From: a bacterium
GTDB lineage: Bacteria > Electryoneota > Electryoneia > Electryoneales > Electryoneaceae
Direction: 5' to 3'
Length of the DNA: 64,000 nucleotides
NCBI GenBank assembly: GCA_020444265.1
Contig: JAHLLH010000003.1
Span: forward strand, 310,001-374,000
The position numbers and the translations under genes are program-made. The notes below the pieces were generated by a model that worked only from the letters and a program-made list of their open reading frames with translations, made no database searches and was not told the DNA's origin. Positions 8,534 to 16,047 of the stretch are shown one piece after another (positions within the stretch are counted from its first letter, which is position 1; each line of letters opens with the position of its first letter).

Positions 8534-9445
8534 ATGGCGAAGATTCTGGTAAACGACGGGATGGAAGCATCCGGCGCGCAGATGCTGCGTGACGCGGGCC
8601 ATGAGCTCGAGATGACTAAGGTTCCGCAGGAAAACCTCGTGGCCGAGCTGGGCAATTATGATGCAATTTTTGTCCGTTCCGCGACCCAGGTGCGGCAGGA
8701 GCACATTGATGCTGCTCCGAACCTGAAGCTGATCGGCCGTGGCGGTGTCGGGCTGGACAACATCGATGTCGATTACGCCAAGTCGAAGGGCATTGAAGTG
8801 GTCAACACTCCGGCAGCCTCGTCGGACAGTGTTGCTGAATTGGCGATCGCCCACATGTTCGCGTTGGCACGGAACGTTGCCGCTGCAAATGTCACGATGC
8901 GCAAAGGCGAATGGAACAAGAAAGCCTACAAGGGTTTCGAGCTTGCCGGGAAGACGCTTGGTGTGGTTGGTTTCGGACGAATTGGTCAGTCTTTGGCACG
9001 CAAGGCCATCGCGCTCGGTATGCGGGTGGTGGCGTACGATGTCATCGATGTAAAGACAGACCTGCCGGTCCAGATGAAGGCCCTCGAGGACGTGCTGGGT
9101 GAGGCGGATCTGGTCAGCCTGCATGTGCCGAACAAGAACGCCCTCACCATCGATGCCGGCCTGCTGGCGAAGATGAAAGATGGCGCCTACATCATCAACT
9201 GCGCCCGTGGCGGCGTGATCGATGAAGCAGCCCTGATGGATGCGCTCAACTCGGGCAAGATCGCAGGCGCTGGACTTGATACGTTCGACAACGAGCCCAC
9301 TCCGAATGCTGACCTGGTGAACCACCCGAAGGTGTCGGTTACTCCGCACATCGGCGCAGCTACCGGCGAAGCGCAGCTTCGTGTCGGTACCGAGCTGGCG
9401 ACCAAGGTCGCGAATTTCTTCGCGGGTAAGGGCGCGGTTGCGTAA
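8534..9445 (+). CDS. serA: D-3-phosphoglycerate dehydrogenase, short form
   Basis: 303 residues from ATG 8534 (M-A-K-I-L-V-N-D-G-M), which follows AAAGGGGATAGAACG; an upstream in-frame ATG at 8471 would add an unlikely leader. It oxidises 3-phosphoglycerate to 3-phosphohydroxypyruvate with NAD. Visible motifs: N-terminal G-R-G-G-V-G-L-D-N-I-D, Rossmann loop G-V-V-G-F-G-R-I-G, catalytic Arg in N-C-A-R-G-G-V-I-D-E, Glu in F-D-N-E-P and His in T-P-H-I-G-A-A-T. It lacks the intervening and ACT domains of long SerA enzymes, so serine feedback through ACT is not expected. With serC upstream, only serB is missing from this cluster. Confidence 0.93.
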   Translation: MAKILVNDGMEASGAQMLRDAGHELEMTKVPQENLVAELGNYDAIFVRSATQVRQEHIDAAPNLKLIGRGGVGLDNIDVDYAKSKGIEVVNTPAASSDSVAELAIAHMFALARNVAAANVTMRKGEWNKKAYKGFELAGKTLGVVGFGRIGQSLARKAIALGMRVVAYDVIDVKTDLPVQMKALEDVLGEADLVSLHVPNKNALTIDAGLLAKMKDGAYIINCARGGVIDEAALMDALNSGKIAGAGLDTFDNEPTPNADLVNHPKVSVTPHIGAATGEAQLRVGTELATKVANFFAGKGAVA

Positions 9446-9468
9446 ATCTTTGTATATACGAGCTTGAT

Positions 9469-9494
9469 ACGGGCGCGCAAGCGCCCGTTTTTTG
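9469..9494 (+). terminator. Intrinsic terminator of the serine operon
   Basis: ACGGGCGC (9469-9476), loop GCAA, GCGCCCGT (9481-9488), then six T. It lies 23 bases after the serA stop. Confidence 0.92.
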
Positions 9495-9603
9495 TTTCCA
9501 TGACGCCTGAAAATGTGCTCGAAGTGGGGGAGAGGCCCCTTGACTGACAGGGTCGTGTCTCGTATTTTTGGGGTCACGTTCAGCGGGCCTGGTGCCCTAC
9601 CAA

Positions 9604-9677
9604 CGGGGCGTGGCGCAGTCCGGTAGCGCACCTGCTTTGGGAGCAGGGGGTCGCTGGTTCGAATCCAGTCGCCCCGA
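9604..9677 (+). tRNA. tRNA-Pro (anticodon TGG)
   Basis: Acceptor CGGGGCG pairs with CGCCCCG; D-arm GCGCAGTCCGGTAGCGC; anticodon stem CCTGC/GCAGG with loop TTTGGGA; T-arm with GGTTCGAATCC. The discriminator is A. The following bases read CCG, so CCA is not fully encoded. Confidence 0.95.
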
Positions 9678-9740
9678 CCGGGTGCGGCGGGAGCTTGTGA
9701 CCGTCGACCAAGACAAGCGCGGCGCGACCCGCGGCGGAAT

Positions 9741-9817
9741 GCGCCAGTAGCTCAACTGGATAGAGCACCGGCCTTCTAAGCCGGCGGTTCGGGGTTCAAG
9801 TCCCTGCTGGCGTACCA
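9741..9817 (+). tRNA. tRNA-Arg (anticodon TCT)
   Basis: Acceptor GCGCCAG pairs with CTGGCGT (first pair G-U). Anticodon stem CCGGC/GCCGG encloses CTTCTAA. T-loop is GTTCAAG. The discriminator A is followed by an encoded CCA (9815-9817), unlike the neighbouring tRNAs. Confidence 0.95.
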
Positions 9818-9877
9818 CGGGGAACAGCTGCAGGCAGGCGGCCCCGGTTGACAGAATGGATGTTGTGTTTGCCGCAT

Positions 9878-9952
9878 GGTCCGCATAGCTCAGTTGGTTA
9901 GAGCGCCTGACTGTGGCTCAGGAGGCCGCGGGTTCGAGTCCCGCTGCGGACC
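9878..9952 (+). tRNA. tRNA-His (anticodon GTG)
   Basis: Acceptor GTCCGCA pairs with TGCGGAC; anticodon stem CCTGA/TCAGG with loop CTGTGGC. The genome encodes G at 9878 opposite discriminator C at 9952, the G-1:C73 pair that histidyl-tRNA synthetase needs. CCA is not encoded. Confidence 0.95.
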
Positions 9953-10002
9953 CTCTTTTTGTAGTTTGCTGGCTGGACGTTAGTCCCGAATTTTTGTAAG
10001 GC

Positions 10003-10074
10003 GGCCCCATCGTCTATCGGTTAGGACACCGGGTTTTCATCCCGGCAAGAGGGGTTCGATTCCCCTTGGGGTCA
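10003..10074 (+). tRNA. tRNA-Glu (anticodon TTC)
   Basis: Acceptor GGCCCCA pairs with TGGGGTC (one G-U); D-arm carries TCTATCGGTTAGGAC; anticodon stem CCGGG/CCCGG with loop TTTTCAT; T-arm GGGGTTCGATTCCCC. CCA is not encoded. It is the last tRNA of the cluster and is followed by a strong terminator. Confidence 0.94.
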
Positions 10075-10079
10075 CACGG

Positions 10080-10114
10080 AAACGGCTCGCATCTTAGGAT
10101 GCGGGCCGTTTTTA
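10080..10114 (+). terminator. Intrinsic terminator of the tRNA cluster
   Basis: AACGGC-T-CGCATC (10081-10093) pairs with GATGCG-G-GCCGTT (10098-10110), closed by TTAG and followed by a T-run. It suggests that the four tRNAs form one transcript. Confidence 0.9.
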
Positions 10115-10342
10115 GTTGTTTTGCAGTACTGTATGACAGGTTGCACAATCTGGTCGCTATCTTGACTCGAGAGGAGCATAGGATGGACAAAATGTGAAAG
10201 AAGTTGCATGGAGCTTGACGGAAGTCAATTTTTTTTTTTAGGATAAAGGCAGGGAGTACGAATTATACGTATCGTGGGCGAGCAATCAGGCTGCTTTTGT
10301 CGAGTCATGGGGACTCGTTAATCATAGAGAAGAGGGGGAAGT
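10115..10342 (+). promoter_or_regulatory. AT-rich spacer with a mini-ORF and a short hairpin plus T11 run
   Basis: At 10215-10239 the stem TTGAC-GGAA-GTCAA runs into eleven T, an intrinsic-terminator shape with a very short stem. Just before it, GAGAGGAGCATAGG precedes a four-codon reading frame (ATG GAC AAA ATG TGA, 10183-10197). Together they could be a leader-peptide attenuator for the gene at 10343 or chance. The strong GAGGGGGAAGT before 10343 is that gene's ribosome-binding site. Confidence 0.35.
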
Positions 10343-10792
10343 ATGAAACGCACCTCGATGTTCCTCGTCCTGTTTGTCCTGCTGTTTGTAGCCAGTACTT
10401 CCATCGCTGCACCGCCACCGCCGGATCCGCTATATCATTACGAACATACGGTCTACGGCGATGAGCCTACCCTGAACATACCTGAAAGACCGTTTACGGA
10501 TCTCGATCTGTCCATCACACTTAATGCATACTCTAATGCGGGTGAAACTCCGATATTTTTTGCCTATACGGATGCCATCTATATTAATGATGGTGATCCA
10601 GTTCTTGGCGTAACGATAACAGGTAGTTATCACAATGGTATCACCCAGGGCTCAGGTGGACTAGTTTCAGTTGATGGAACACGATCTGGAGTAGCGGCAA
10701 ACAATAATCCTCAGTTTTCCGTTACCGTTTTTGATAACAATTACTTCAATGACGAGGAAACGAATGCGGAAATCATTCTTCATCTTGAGTGA
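10343..10792 (+). CDS. Small secreted protein of unknown function
   Basis: 149 residues, with a well-placed AGAGGGGGAAGT ribosome-binding site. A Sec signal peptide is clear (K-R-T then fifteen hydrophobic residues, cleavage after S-I-A-A near residue 23). The mature part is about 125 residues, rich in Asn, Thr, Asp and aromatic residues, and probably all beta-strand. There are no cysteines and no catalytic motif I recognise. Its codons are AT-richer than those of the serine operon, matching the following propeller gene, so the two may have arrived together. A perfect 12-bp hairpin follows its stop. Confidence 0.6.
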   Translation: MKRTSMFLVLFVLLFVASTSIAAPPPPDPLYHYEHTVYGDEPTLNIPERPFTDLDLSITLNAYSNAGETPIFFAYTDAIYINDGDPVLGVTITGSYHNGITQGSGGLVSVDGTRSGVAANNNPQFSVTVFDNNYFNDEETNAEIILHLE

Positions 10793-10809
10793 CCTGAAAG
10801 AGTAATTTT

Positions 10810-10844
10810 ACGTCCGGGTTCCTAAGTTCCTAGAACCCGGACGT
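10810..10844 (+). terminator. Perfect 12-bp hairpin after the small secreted protein
   Basis: ACGTCCGGGTTC (10810-10821) pairs fully with GAACCCGGACGT (10833-10844) around an 11-base loop. The 3' side reads ATCTATG rather than a T-run, so it may act as a Rho-aided terminator or mRNA stabiliser instead of a simple intrinsic terminator. Confidence 0.55.
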
Positions 10845-10876
10845 ATCTATGTTATACCATAAAACAGAGCTTACGG

Positions 10877-13231
10877 ATGATGAATCGCACCTGGAAAATA
10901 GTTGTGGCTTCTGCGACGATAATTGTTGGGGCCAGTGTCGGTAATAGTTGGGAGAGAATACCAGCCAGTTCTGTAATTCCAAGTGTTTTGGTTAGTAGTG
11001 CAGATGAGCAAAAAATTCTGCTTGGAAACGGAGAGAGTGGATATGCTCTATCCTATGACGGTGGAGCAAATTGGGAAATCGTAAATCCATGGTTGCCTGA
11101 AGGAATAAATCGCTACGACGATGCATTCACCATTGATGCGGAGGCGGATACAATCTTTCTAAGTGGTGCGAATGTATTGCACGATTCACTACGGTTCTGT
11201 TACACCTTCAATGGTGGAATCACGTGGAACCGATATATTGCTGATTGGGTCGAAGATGGACTATACGTTTATCTTCCAAGAAGAATGACTTTTGACGGAC
11301 GTAATCATAATAGAATATGGTATATAAATCCTGTATATCTACTTAGAACAGAAGATGGAGCTAGAACATGGGAAAAGATACCTATTGATTCAGTAAGTTA
11401 CACAATCTCTTCGTTTTTTCAGGATCCTGATGACGATAGCCGTCTGTGGGCTTCCGGAATCGTATTGGACAACGAATTGATTAATAACCCACTAAATCGA
11501 TTAATTCGAAGAAGTGATGATAGAGGGGAACACTGGGCGAGTACCTTAAATTATAGTTCGATTTCAGATTTAGACTATTCACAAATAGTCACTACTGATA
11601 TGATCAAATTGTCGAATGGGCATTTGCTTCTTTCGCTTCGTGCGACACGAGACGGGGAGGCTGATTTGGTGAATGGCCTTTTTATGTCTGAAGATGATGG
11701 TGTAACGGGAACCTTTTACAGCGGAAATCTCCCCTTTGGATTCATCCCCACCAGGTTGGTGGAGACAGCCAACTTTCCAGGTACAGTTCTAGTAATTGGT
11801 TCAAGCGCAAAGGGGGTGTACCGTTCTACAGATTACGGAGTGACTTTTAATCGGTGTGAGGAAGGGTTGCCCGATGGTGCCACACAGATAATGGAATTAT
11901 CAAGCAATCCTTTTAGTCATTTGATCTATGTTAGCATTCGTGATTGGGGGATCTATTCAACCTCAGATGGCGGGATAACATGGGAGCACATTCAAAGACC
12001 CGAGACTGGAACCCGCATGCATTTCAAGGTATTTCCAGAGCAGATTGTCCAAACGGGTGATGGATACATGCTTCAGCAGTTTTTTTTCGAGTCTGGTGAA
12101 ACGACCACCTTTTCAATACCTGTCATCAATAGCGAATTATTTCAACCCTACCCAGTTGTTTTTGCAGATGGTTCTACAATTGTGACAGGGGTTCAGATTA
12201 TTGATGTGGAAGGCGAATCGGTCAGCTGGTCAACGATAAAAAGTGATGATCTTGGACAATCTTGGGAAGAGTTGGCTGACCGAATGCCATATCGGACTAC
12301 GCATTACAGAAGCTGGCAAGGTGAAGATGAAGCAAGGTTGTATACGCTTTGTCATTCTGAGTCCGGGGTCCGTTTTTTCGTGTCAACAGATACAGCACAC
12401 ACTTGGACTGAAGGTGGTTCGATTCCGGGGTCTTCATCCGGCGTCTACGATTTCAAAAACAGGGACACAACACTCTATATCAGGCAATTTCATCATGGGA
12501 TCAGTCGCATTTTTCGGTCAAACAATGACGGTTTGGAGTGGGAGGATCTTAATTTTCAAGATGGGTTTGCAATGCATTATCCACTCGACTCAGAGCGATT
12601 AATCGTTGCAGTCTACCTCGATCAGGATTCGTATAAAATCTACACATATATTGATGATCAATGGAGGATTGTCCAGCATGACCTTCAGGTGAATGGAACC
12701 TTTATTCTTGTTCCGGGATCGAGAGAACGGGTAGTGACAACATATACCAATCACAATGCAGAAACCGATTTACTGATCAGTGAGGACATGGGTGAAACCT
12801 GGATTCGTCGCCCACTGACGATTCCCTATGCGGAGTATCATCCCTTTATCGGCAGCCTGCAATACGATCCGTGGCGAGATCGAGTGTGGTTGTCGACGGG
12901 GGTCGGGTTGTGCTGGATGCCGGCCTCCGAACTGGCAGTTGGTGAGGGGCCGATTACACCGATTCCGCTCGACCATGACATGATCACCAACTACCCGAAC
13001 CCCTTCAACGATCAGACCCGCATCCGTTACACCCTCGCGAAGCCGGGTGAGATCAAGGTCGAGCTCTACGATCTGCAGGGCCGTCTGGTGAGGACCCTCG
13101 AAGAGGGCCACAAGTCCGCAGGTCAGCACGATATCGCACTCGTCTCCAACGGCATGGCCTCTGGAACCTATTTCCTCCGCCTGACCTCACCCGGCGATGT
13201 CACCACAACACGGTTGACGTTGGTGAAGTAA
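10877..13231 (+). CDS. Secreted BNR/sortilin-type beta-propeller with T9SS sorting domain
   Basis: 784 residues. The N-terminus (M-M-N-R-T-W-K-I-V-V-A-S-A-T-I-I-V-G-A-S-V-G) is a signal peptide. Repeats of the Asp-box kind recur, for example S-Y-D-G-G-A-N-W-E, T-F-N-G-G-I-T-W-N, T-S-D-G-G-I-T-W-E and R-S-N-N-D-G-L-E-W-E, as in sialidase/VPS10 propellers. The last 80 residues (N-Y-P-N-P-F-N-D-Q-T-R-I-R-Y-T then Y-F-L-R-L and a final T-L-V-K) are a type A T9SS C-terminal domain, so the protein is exported and surface-attached or released. Base composition changes within the gene: 17 of 60 bases are G or C at 11281-11340 and 35 of 60 at 12841-12900. No enzymatic residues could be assigned; binding or adhesion is plausible. 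Confidence 0.8.
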   Translation: MMNRTWKIVVASATIIVGASVGNSWERIPASSVIPSVLVSSADEQKILLGNGESGYALSYDGGANWEIVNPWLPEGINRYDDAFTIDAEADTIFLSGANVLHDSLRFCYTFNGGITWNRYIADWVEDGLYVYLPRRMTFDGRNHNRIWYINPVYLLRTEDGARTWEKIPIDSVSYTISSFFQDPDDDSRLWASGIVLDNELINNPLNRLIRRSDDRGEHWASTLNYSSISDLDYSQIVTTDMIKLSNGHLLLSLRATRDGEADLVNGLFMSEDDGVTGTFYSGNLPFGFIPTRLVETANFPGTVLVIGSSAKGVYRSTDYGVTFNRCEEGLPDGATQIMELSSNPFSHLIYVSIRDWGIYSTSDGGITWEHIQRPETGTRMHFKVFPEQIVQTGDGYMLQQFFFESGETTTFSIPVINSELFQPYPVVFADGSTIVTGVQIIDVEGESVSWSTIKSDDLGQSWEELADRMPYRTTHYRSWQGEDEARLYTLCHSESGVRFFVSTDTAHTWTEGGSIPGSSSGVYDFKNRDTTLYIRQFHHGISRIFRSNNDGLEWEDLNFQDGFAMHYPLDSERLIVAVYLDQDSYKIYTYIDDQWRIVQHDLQVNGTFILVPGSRERVVTTYTNHNAETDLLISEDMGETWIRRPLTIPYAEYHPFIGSLQYDPWRDRVWLSTGVGLCWMPASELAVGEGPITPIPLDHDMITNYPNPFNDQTRIRYTLAKPGEIKVELYDLQGRLVRTLEEGHKSAGQHDIALVSNGMASGTYFLRLTSPGDVTTTRLTLVK

Positions 13232-13364
13232 CCCGGTTGACTTCGAGAGCAACCGAGCCAGAACCAACAACTTGTGTGACAAAATCGTGACATTTGGTGC
13301 ATGCGGCATTGTATGTTATAGATGCTTCGTTGGGGGAGGGAGTCCCTTCTGGGGGGACGTTACG

Positions 13365-14627
13365 ATGATCTGTTTGCTTCGATGGGCCTGGCCCCGCACT
13401 CTGTCCGTTTTAGCCCTGCTGTTTCTACTGATCTCATTGCCATCGCATGCCACAGAGTGGGCTGCGATTGGTCCCGATACGCTCTCGGTGAATGACTATG
13501 TCTCAACCGGTTTCGGTGGTTTCACGGAGATGCTGCTGACCGATGAAGGTATTTACGGCGGGTTTGGTGAGGATTGGGAACGGATCGAGGAAACGGTGAA
13601 CCTGCCTGCGATTGCGGGCCAGTATCTCTGGAACGACAGCCTGCTTGTCCTGTTCGGGGATGGCAGTTTCTCCGATGGTATTTACCTCTATACAGGGGAA
13701 TCGGGGACGTTTGAGGTGCTGGAGTGGATCTATCTGCCTGCATTTATTCATTGGAGTGAGAACGGCTTCTACGTGGGCTATGCCCAGGGTTTGAAGTACT
13801 CCGCCGACCTGGAGACATGGGTCGATCTCGACCCCTTCCACCTGCAAAATGTTACTGCGATGGCCAGCCAGGGTGATCTCTATGCCGTCTGTGCTGAAGG
13901 CGGTTGGTCGGACGGGGTGTTTACATCGGACGATGGAGGGATCAATTGGACCGGCCCAGCCCAGGAAGGGCTGCATTTTAACTCGATTCTACCCCGTTAT
14001 AATGAGACCTGGTATGCGACGTACGGGGGCGACAGCAGATCCTCCGGACTCTATCAATCCACTGATCATGGCCAGACCTGGACGGTGGTTTTTTACTCGC
14101 TAAGCATGGTCGACCTGCATTACGGCATGTACGATCCGGTGATTGCGTGGGATGGTGAGTATGGCGATACCAGCGGGGTCCAAATCTACCATGCCCCGAC
14201 TTCCCAACTGGTCTCGTTGAACGAAAATCTTCCCTGCCTGAATGTGAACCATCTCGCGCAAAACGATTTTATCGACTGCATCAACGTGGTCGCCTGCACG
14301 GACAGCGGCGCGTACATGACATGCGACTTCCCGGAAGTGGGGGTCGAGCCAAATCCGGTTCAACCGAAAAATGTGACCCTTGCCGTGCATCCCAATCCCT
14401 TTAATGCTGCTGCTGTGGTCGATGTTGTCCTGCCGAGATCCGGGGGGGTGAAATTGCTCCTCTACTCGGTCGAGGGACGTCTGGTGGCAGACCTGTACAG
14501 CGGTCAGGTCCATGCAGGCCGTAACCGGTTCACATTGGATGGCCGGAGTGTCGGGGCGGGGATGTATTTCGTCGTCTTTGTGACGGACTATCAGAGAATT
14601 GTGCAGAAAGTTGTCCTGCTGAAGTAG
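13365..14627 (+). CDS. T9SS-exported protein, first of a tandem paralogous pair
   Basis: 420 residues from ATG 13365, preceded by GGGGGGACGTTACG; an upstream in-frame GTG at 13272 would give an unlikely leader. The signal peptide is W-P-R-T-L-S-V-L-A-L-L-F-L-L-I-S-L-P-S-H-A. The mature part begins W-A-A-I-G-P and contains Asp-box-like motifs (T-S-D-D-G-G-I-N-W-T, S-T-D-H-G-Q-T-W-T), so a propeller is likely. The C-terminal 80 residues (H-P-N-P-F-N-A, later G-M-Y-F-V-V-F and final V-V-L-L-K) are a T9SS sorting domain. It shares clear residue-level similarity along its whole length with the next gene (for example V-N-D-Y-V and L-L-T-D-E-G), so the pair arose by duplication. Function unknown. 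Confidence 0.75.
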   Translation: MICLLRWAWPRTLSVLALLFLLISLPSHATEWAAIGPDTLSVNDYVSTGFGGFTEMLLTDEGIYGGFGEDWERIEETVNLPAIAGQYLWNDSLLVLFGDGSFSDGIYLYTGESGTFEVLEWIYLPAFIHWSENGFYVGYAQGLKYSADLETWVDLDPFHLQNVTAMASQGDLYAVCAEGGWSDGVFTSDDGGINWTGPAQEGLHFNSILPRYNETWYATYGGDSRSSGLYQSTDHGQTWTVVFYSLSMVDLHYGMYDPVIAWDGEYGDTSGVQIYHAPTSQLVSLNENLPCLNVNHLAQNDFIDCINVVACTDSGAYMTCDFPEVGVEPNPVQPKNVTLAVHPNPFNAAAVVDVVLPRSGGVKLLLYSVEGRLVADLYSGQVHAGRNRFTLDGRSVGAGMYFVVFVTDYQRIVQKVVLLK

Positions 14628-14705
14628 GACAAGAAGAGGATGACATCCCCGCAGGAGTGATTAAATTGCAGGAACTTAGCCCGCCCGCATTGAAAGGATA
14701 CTTTT

Positions 14706-15977
14706 ATGAAACATGGTACAAGTGTTAACTCGATACGGCTCTTCCGATCCCCCATTGTCTTGCTATTTTCCCTCCTGCTGACCAGCCACGCCTCTGCCAT
14801 TTTCTGGGGCCAGATCGGCCCGGAAAATGTTCAGGTGAACGATTATGTCGGCACCCTCATCGACGATTACACTGAATTCCTGTTGACGGACGAGGGTGTC
14901 TGGGTTTCGACCGACATGGAGGAGTATGTCCTGATGGAAAATACTCCTGACCTGCCCGCCATTGCCGCCTGGTACCCTTGGGACGATGCGACCGTCTTGA
15001 TGGCCTTTGGCGACAGGACTGATTCGGACGGCATCTACCGTTATCCGACAGAGGAGAACGGTTTCGAACTGCTGGCCTATGCGATGCGTCCGAGGTTTTT
15101 CGCCGAAATTGGGGATGGTCTCTATCTAGGCTACGAAGAAGGTTTGACCTATTCGGAAGATTTTGAAACCTGGACCGATCTCGACGTCTTCTCCGGCCAA
15201 TCCGTGCTGGCGATGACCGCCTACGGATCACGGTTGATTGTCACAACAGCCACCGATGGGGGACGGATCTATTTCTCCACTGATGGCGGCGAAAATTGGA
15301 TCGTGTCAGATGGCGACAACAAGCCATTCGTTGCCCTGATGCCAGGACCGGATGGCGCACTCTATGCCTCTCTTCCGGGTGAAAGCGAGGAGTCTGGGCT
15401 ATGGAAATCGGTTGATTCCGGGGATTCCTGGACCCTTATCTACGCCTCCTATGGCCTTGTGGACTTGACCCGTGCGTACAATCTGCTCATTTGCGGGTGG
15501 GATGGTGAGGATGGCCACATGGAGGGAGTGAAAGCCTACCGTCCCTCGGATGGCGTCTTTCAGGGCATGAATGACGACCTGCCAAGCAGGACGGTTAACA
15601 TGTTTTCGTACATGCTCGTAAACTGTGTCAACGTGGTCGTCTGCACGGAGGCAGGTGCCTACGAAACCTGCGAATTCCCGTCGGATGCATCCGTGGCGGA
15701 ACCAGCCGCGATCCCCGGTACATTTGGTCTCGCCGTCCATCCAAATCCCTTCAACACGATGACCACGATTGAACTGGAACTGAAGAGACAGGATTACGTG
15801 ACGGTCACCCTCTTCGACATGCTGGGTCGAAACGTAAAAACTTTGGACATGGGGAAAGCTCTTCCTGGCAGGCATCGGCTTGCCCTCGATGGTAGCGAGT
15901 TGAGCGCTGGGATGTATGTGGTCCGGGTGCAGGGGACGACTGCGTTCGAGGCGCGAAAAGTGGTGCTGCTGAAGTAG
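14706..15977 (+). CDS. T9SS-exported protein, second of a tandem paralogous pair
   Basis: 423 residues; GAAAGGATACTTTT precedes the ATG. Signal peptide up to S-H-A-S-A. The mature protein parallels its upstream paralogue: W-G-Q-I-G-P, V-N-D-Y-V-G, L-L-T-D-E-G-V, L-P-A-I-A, S-D-G-I-Y and the blade motif S-T-D-G-G-E-N-W-I. It ends with a T9SS sorting domain (H-P-N-P-F-N-T ... G-M-Y-V-V-R-V ... V-V-L-L-K). A conserved Cys pair (N-C-V-N-V-V-V-C and Y-E-T-C) near the end of the propeller is present in both paralogues and may form disulfides. The 78-base gap between the two genes fits co-transcription. Confidence 0.75.
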   Translation: MKHGTSVNSIRLFRSPIVLLFSLLLTSHASAIFWGQIGPENVQVNDYVGTLIDDYTEFLLTDEGVWVSTDMEEYVLMENTPDLPAIAAWYPWDDATVLMAFGDRTDSDGIYRYPTEENGFELLAYAMRPRFFAEIGDGLYLGYEEGLTYSEDFETWTDLDVFSGQSVLAMTAYGSRLIVTTATDGGRIYFSTDGGENWIVSDGDNKPFVALMPGPDGALYASLPGESEESGLWKSVDSGDSWTLIYASYGLVDLTRAYNLLICGWDGEDGHMEGVKAYRPSDGVFQGMNDDLPSRTVNMFSYMLVNCVNVVVCTEAGAYETCEFPSDASVAEPAAIPGTFGLAVHPNPFNTMTTIELELKRQDYVTVTLFDMLGRNVKTLDMGKALPGRHRLALDGSELSAGMYVVRVQGTTAFEARKVVLLK

Positions 15978-15999
15978 GGATAACTGTTGAGATCATGCA

Positions 16000-16033
16000 A
16001 AGAGGCCCAGGTGAACGTTCACCTGGGCCTCTT
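16000..16033. terminator. 34-bp perfect palindrome between convergent genes
   Basis: AAGAGGCCCAGGTGAAC (16000-16016) is followed without spacer by its exact reverse complement (16017-16033). It sits between the stop of the plus-strand T9SS protein and the stop of the minus-strand ankyrin gene. As RNA from either strand it forms a very stable hairpin, so it can act as a bidirectional terminator, although a long T-run is missing. Confidence 0.8.
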
Positions 16034-16047
16034 GTAGATCGTCCTTG

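Noticed and set aside
9604-13231. Integrated mobile element at the tRNA cluster, given the AT-rich region after it
   Set aside because: No integrase, no direct repeat of a tRNA 3' end and no far boundary could be found. I keep only the composition shift as a finding.
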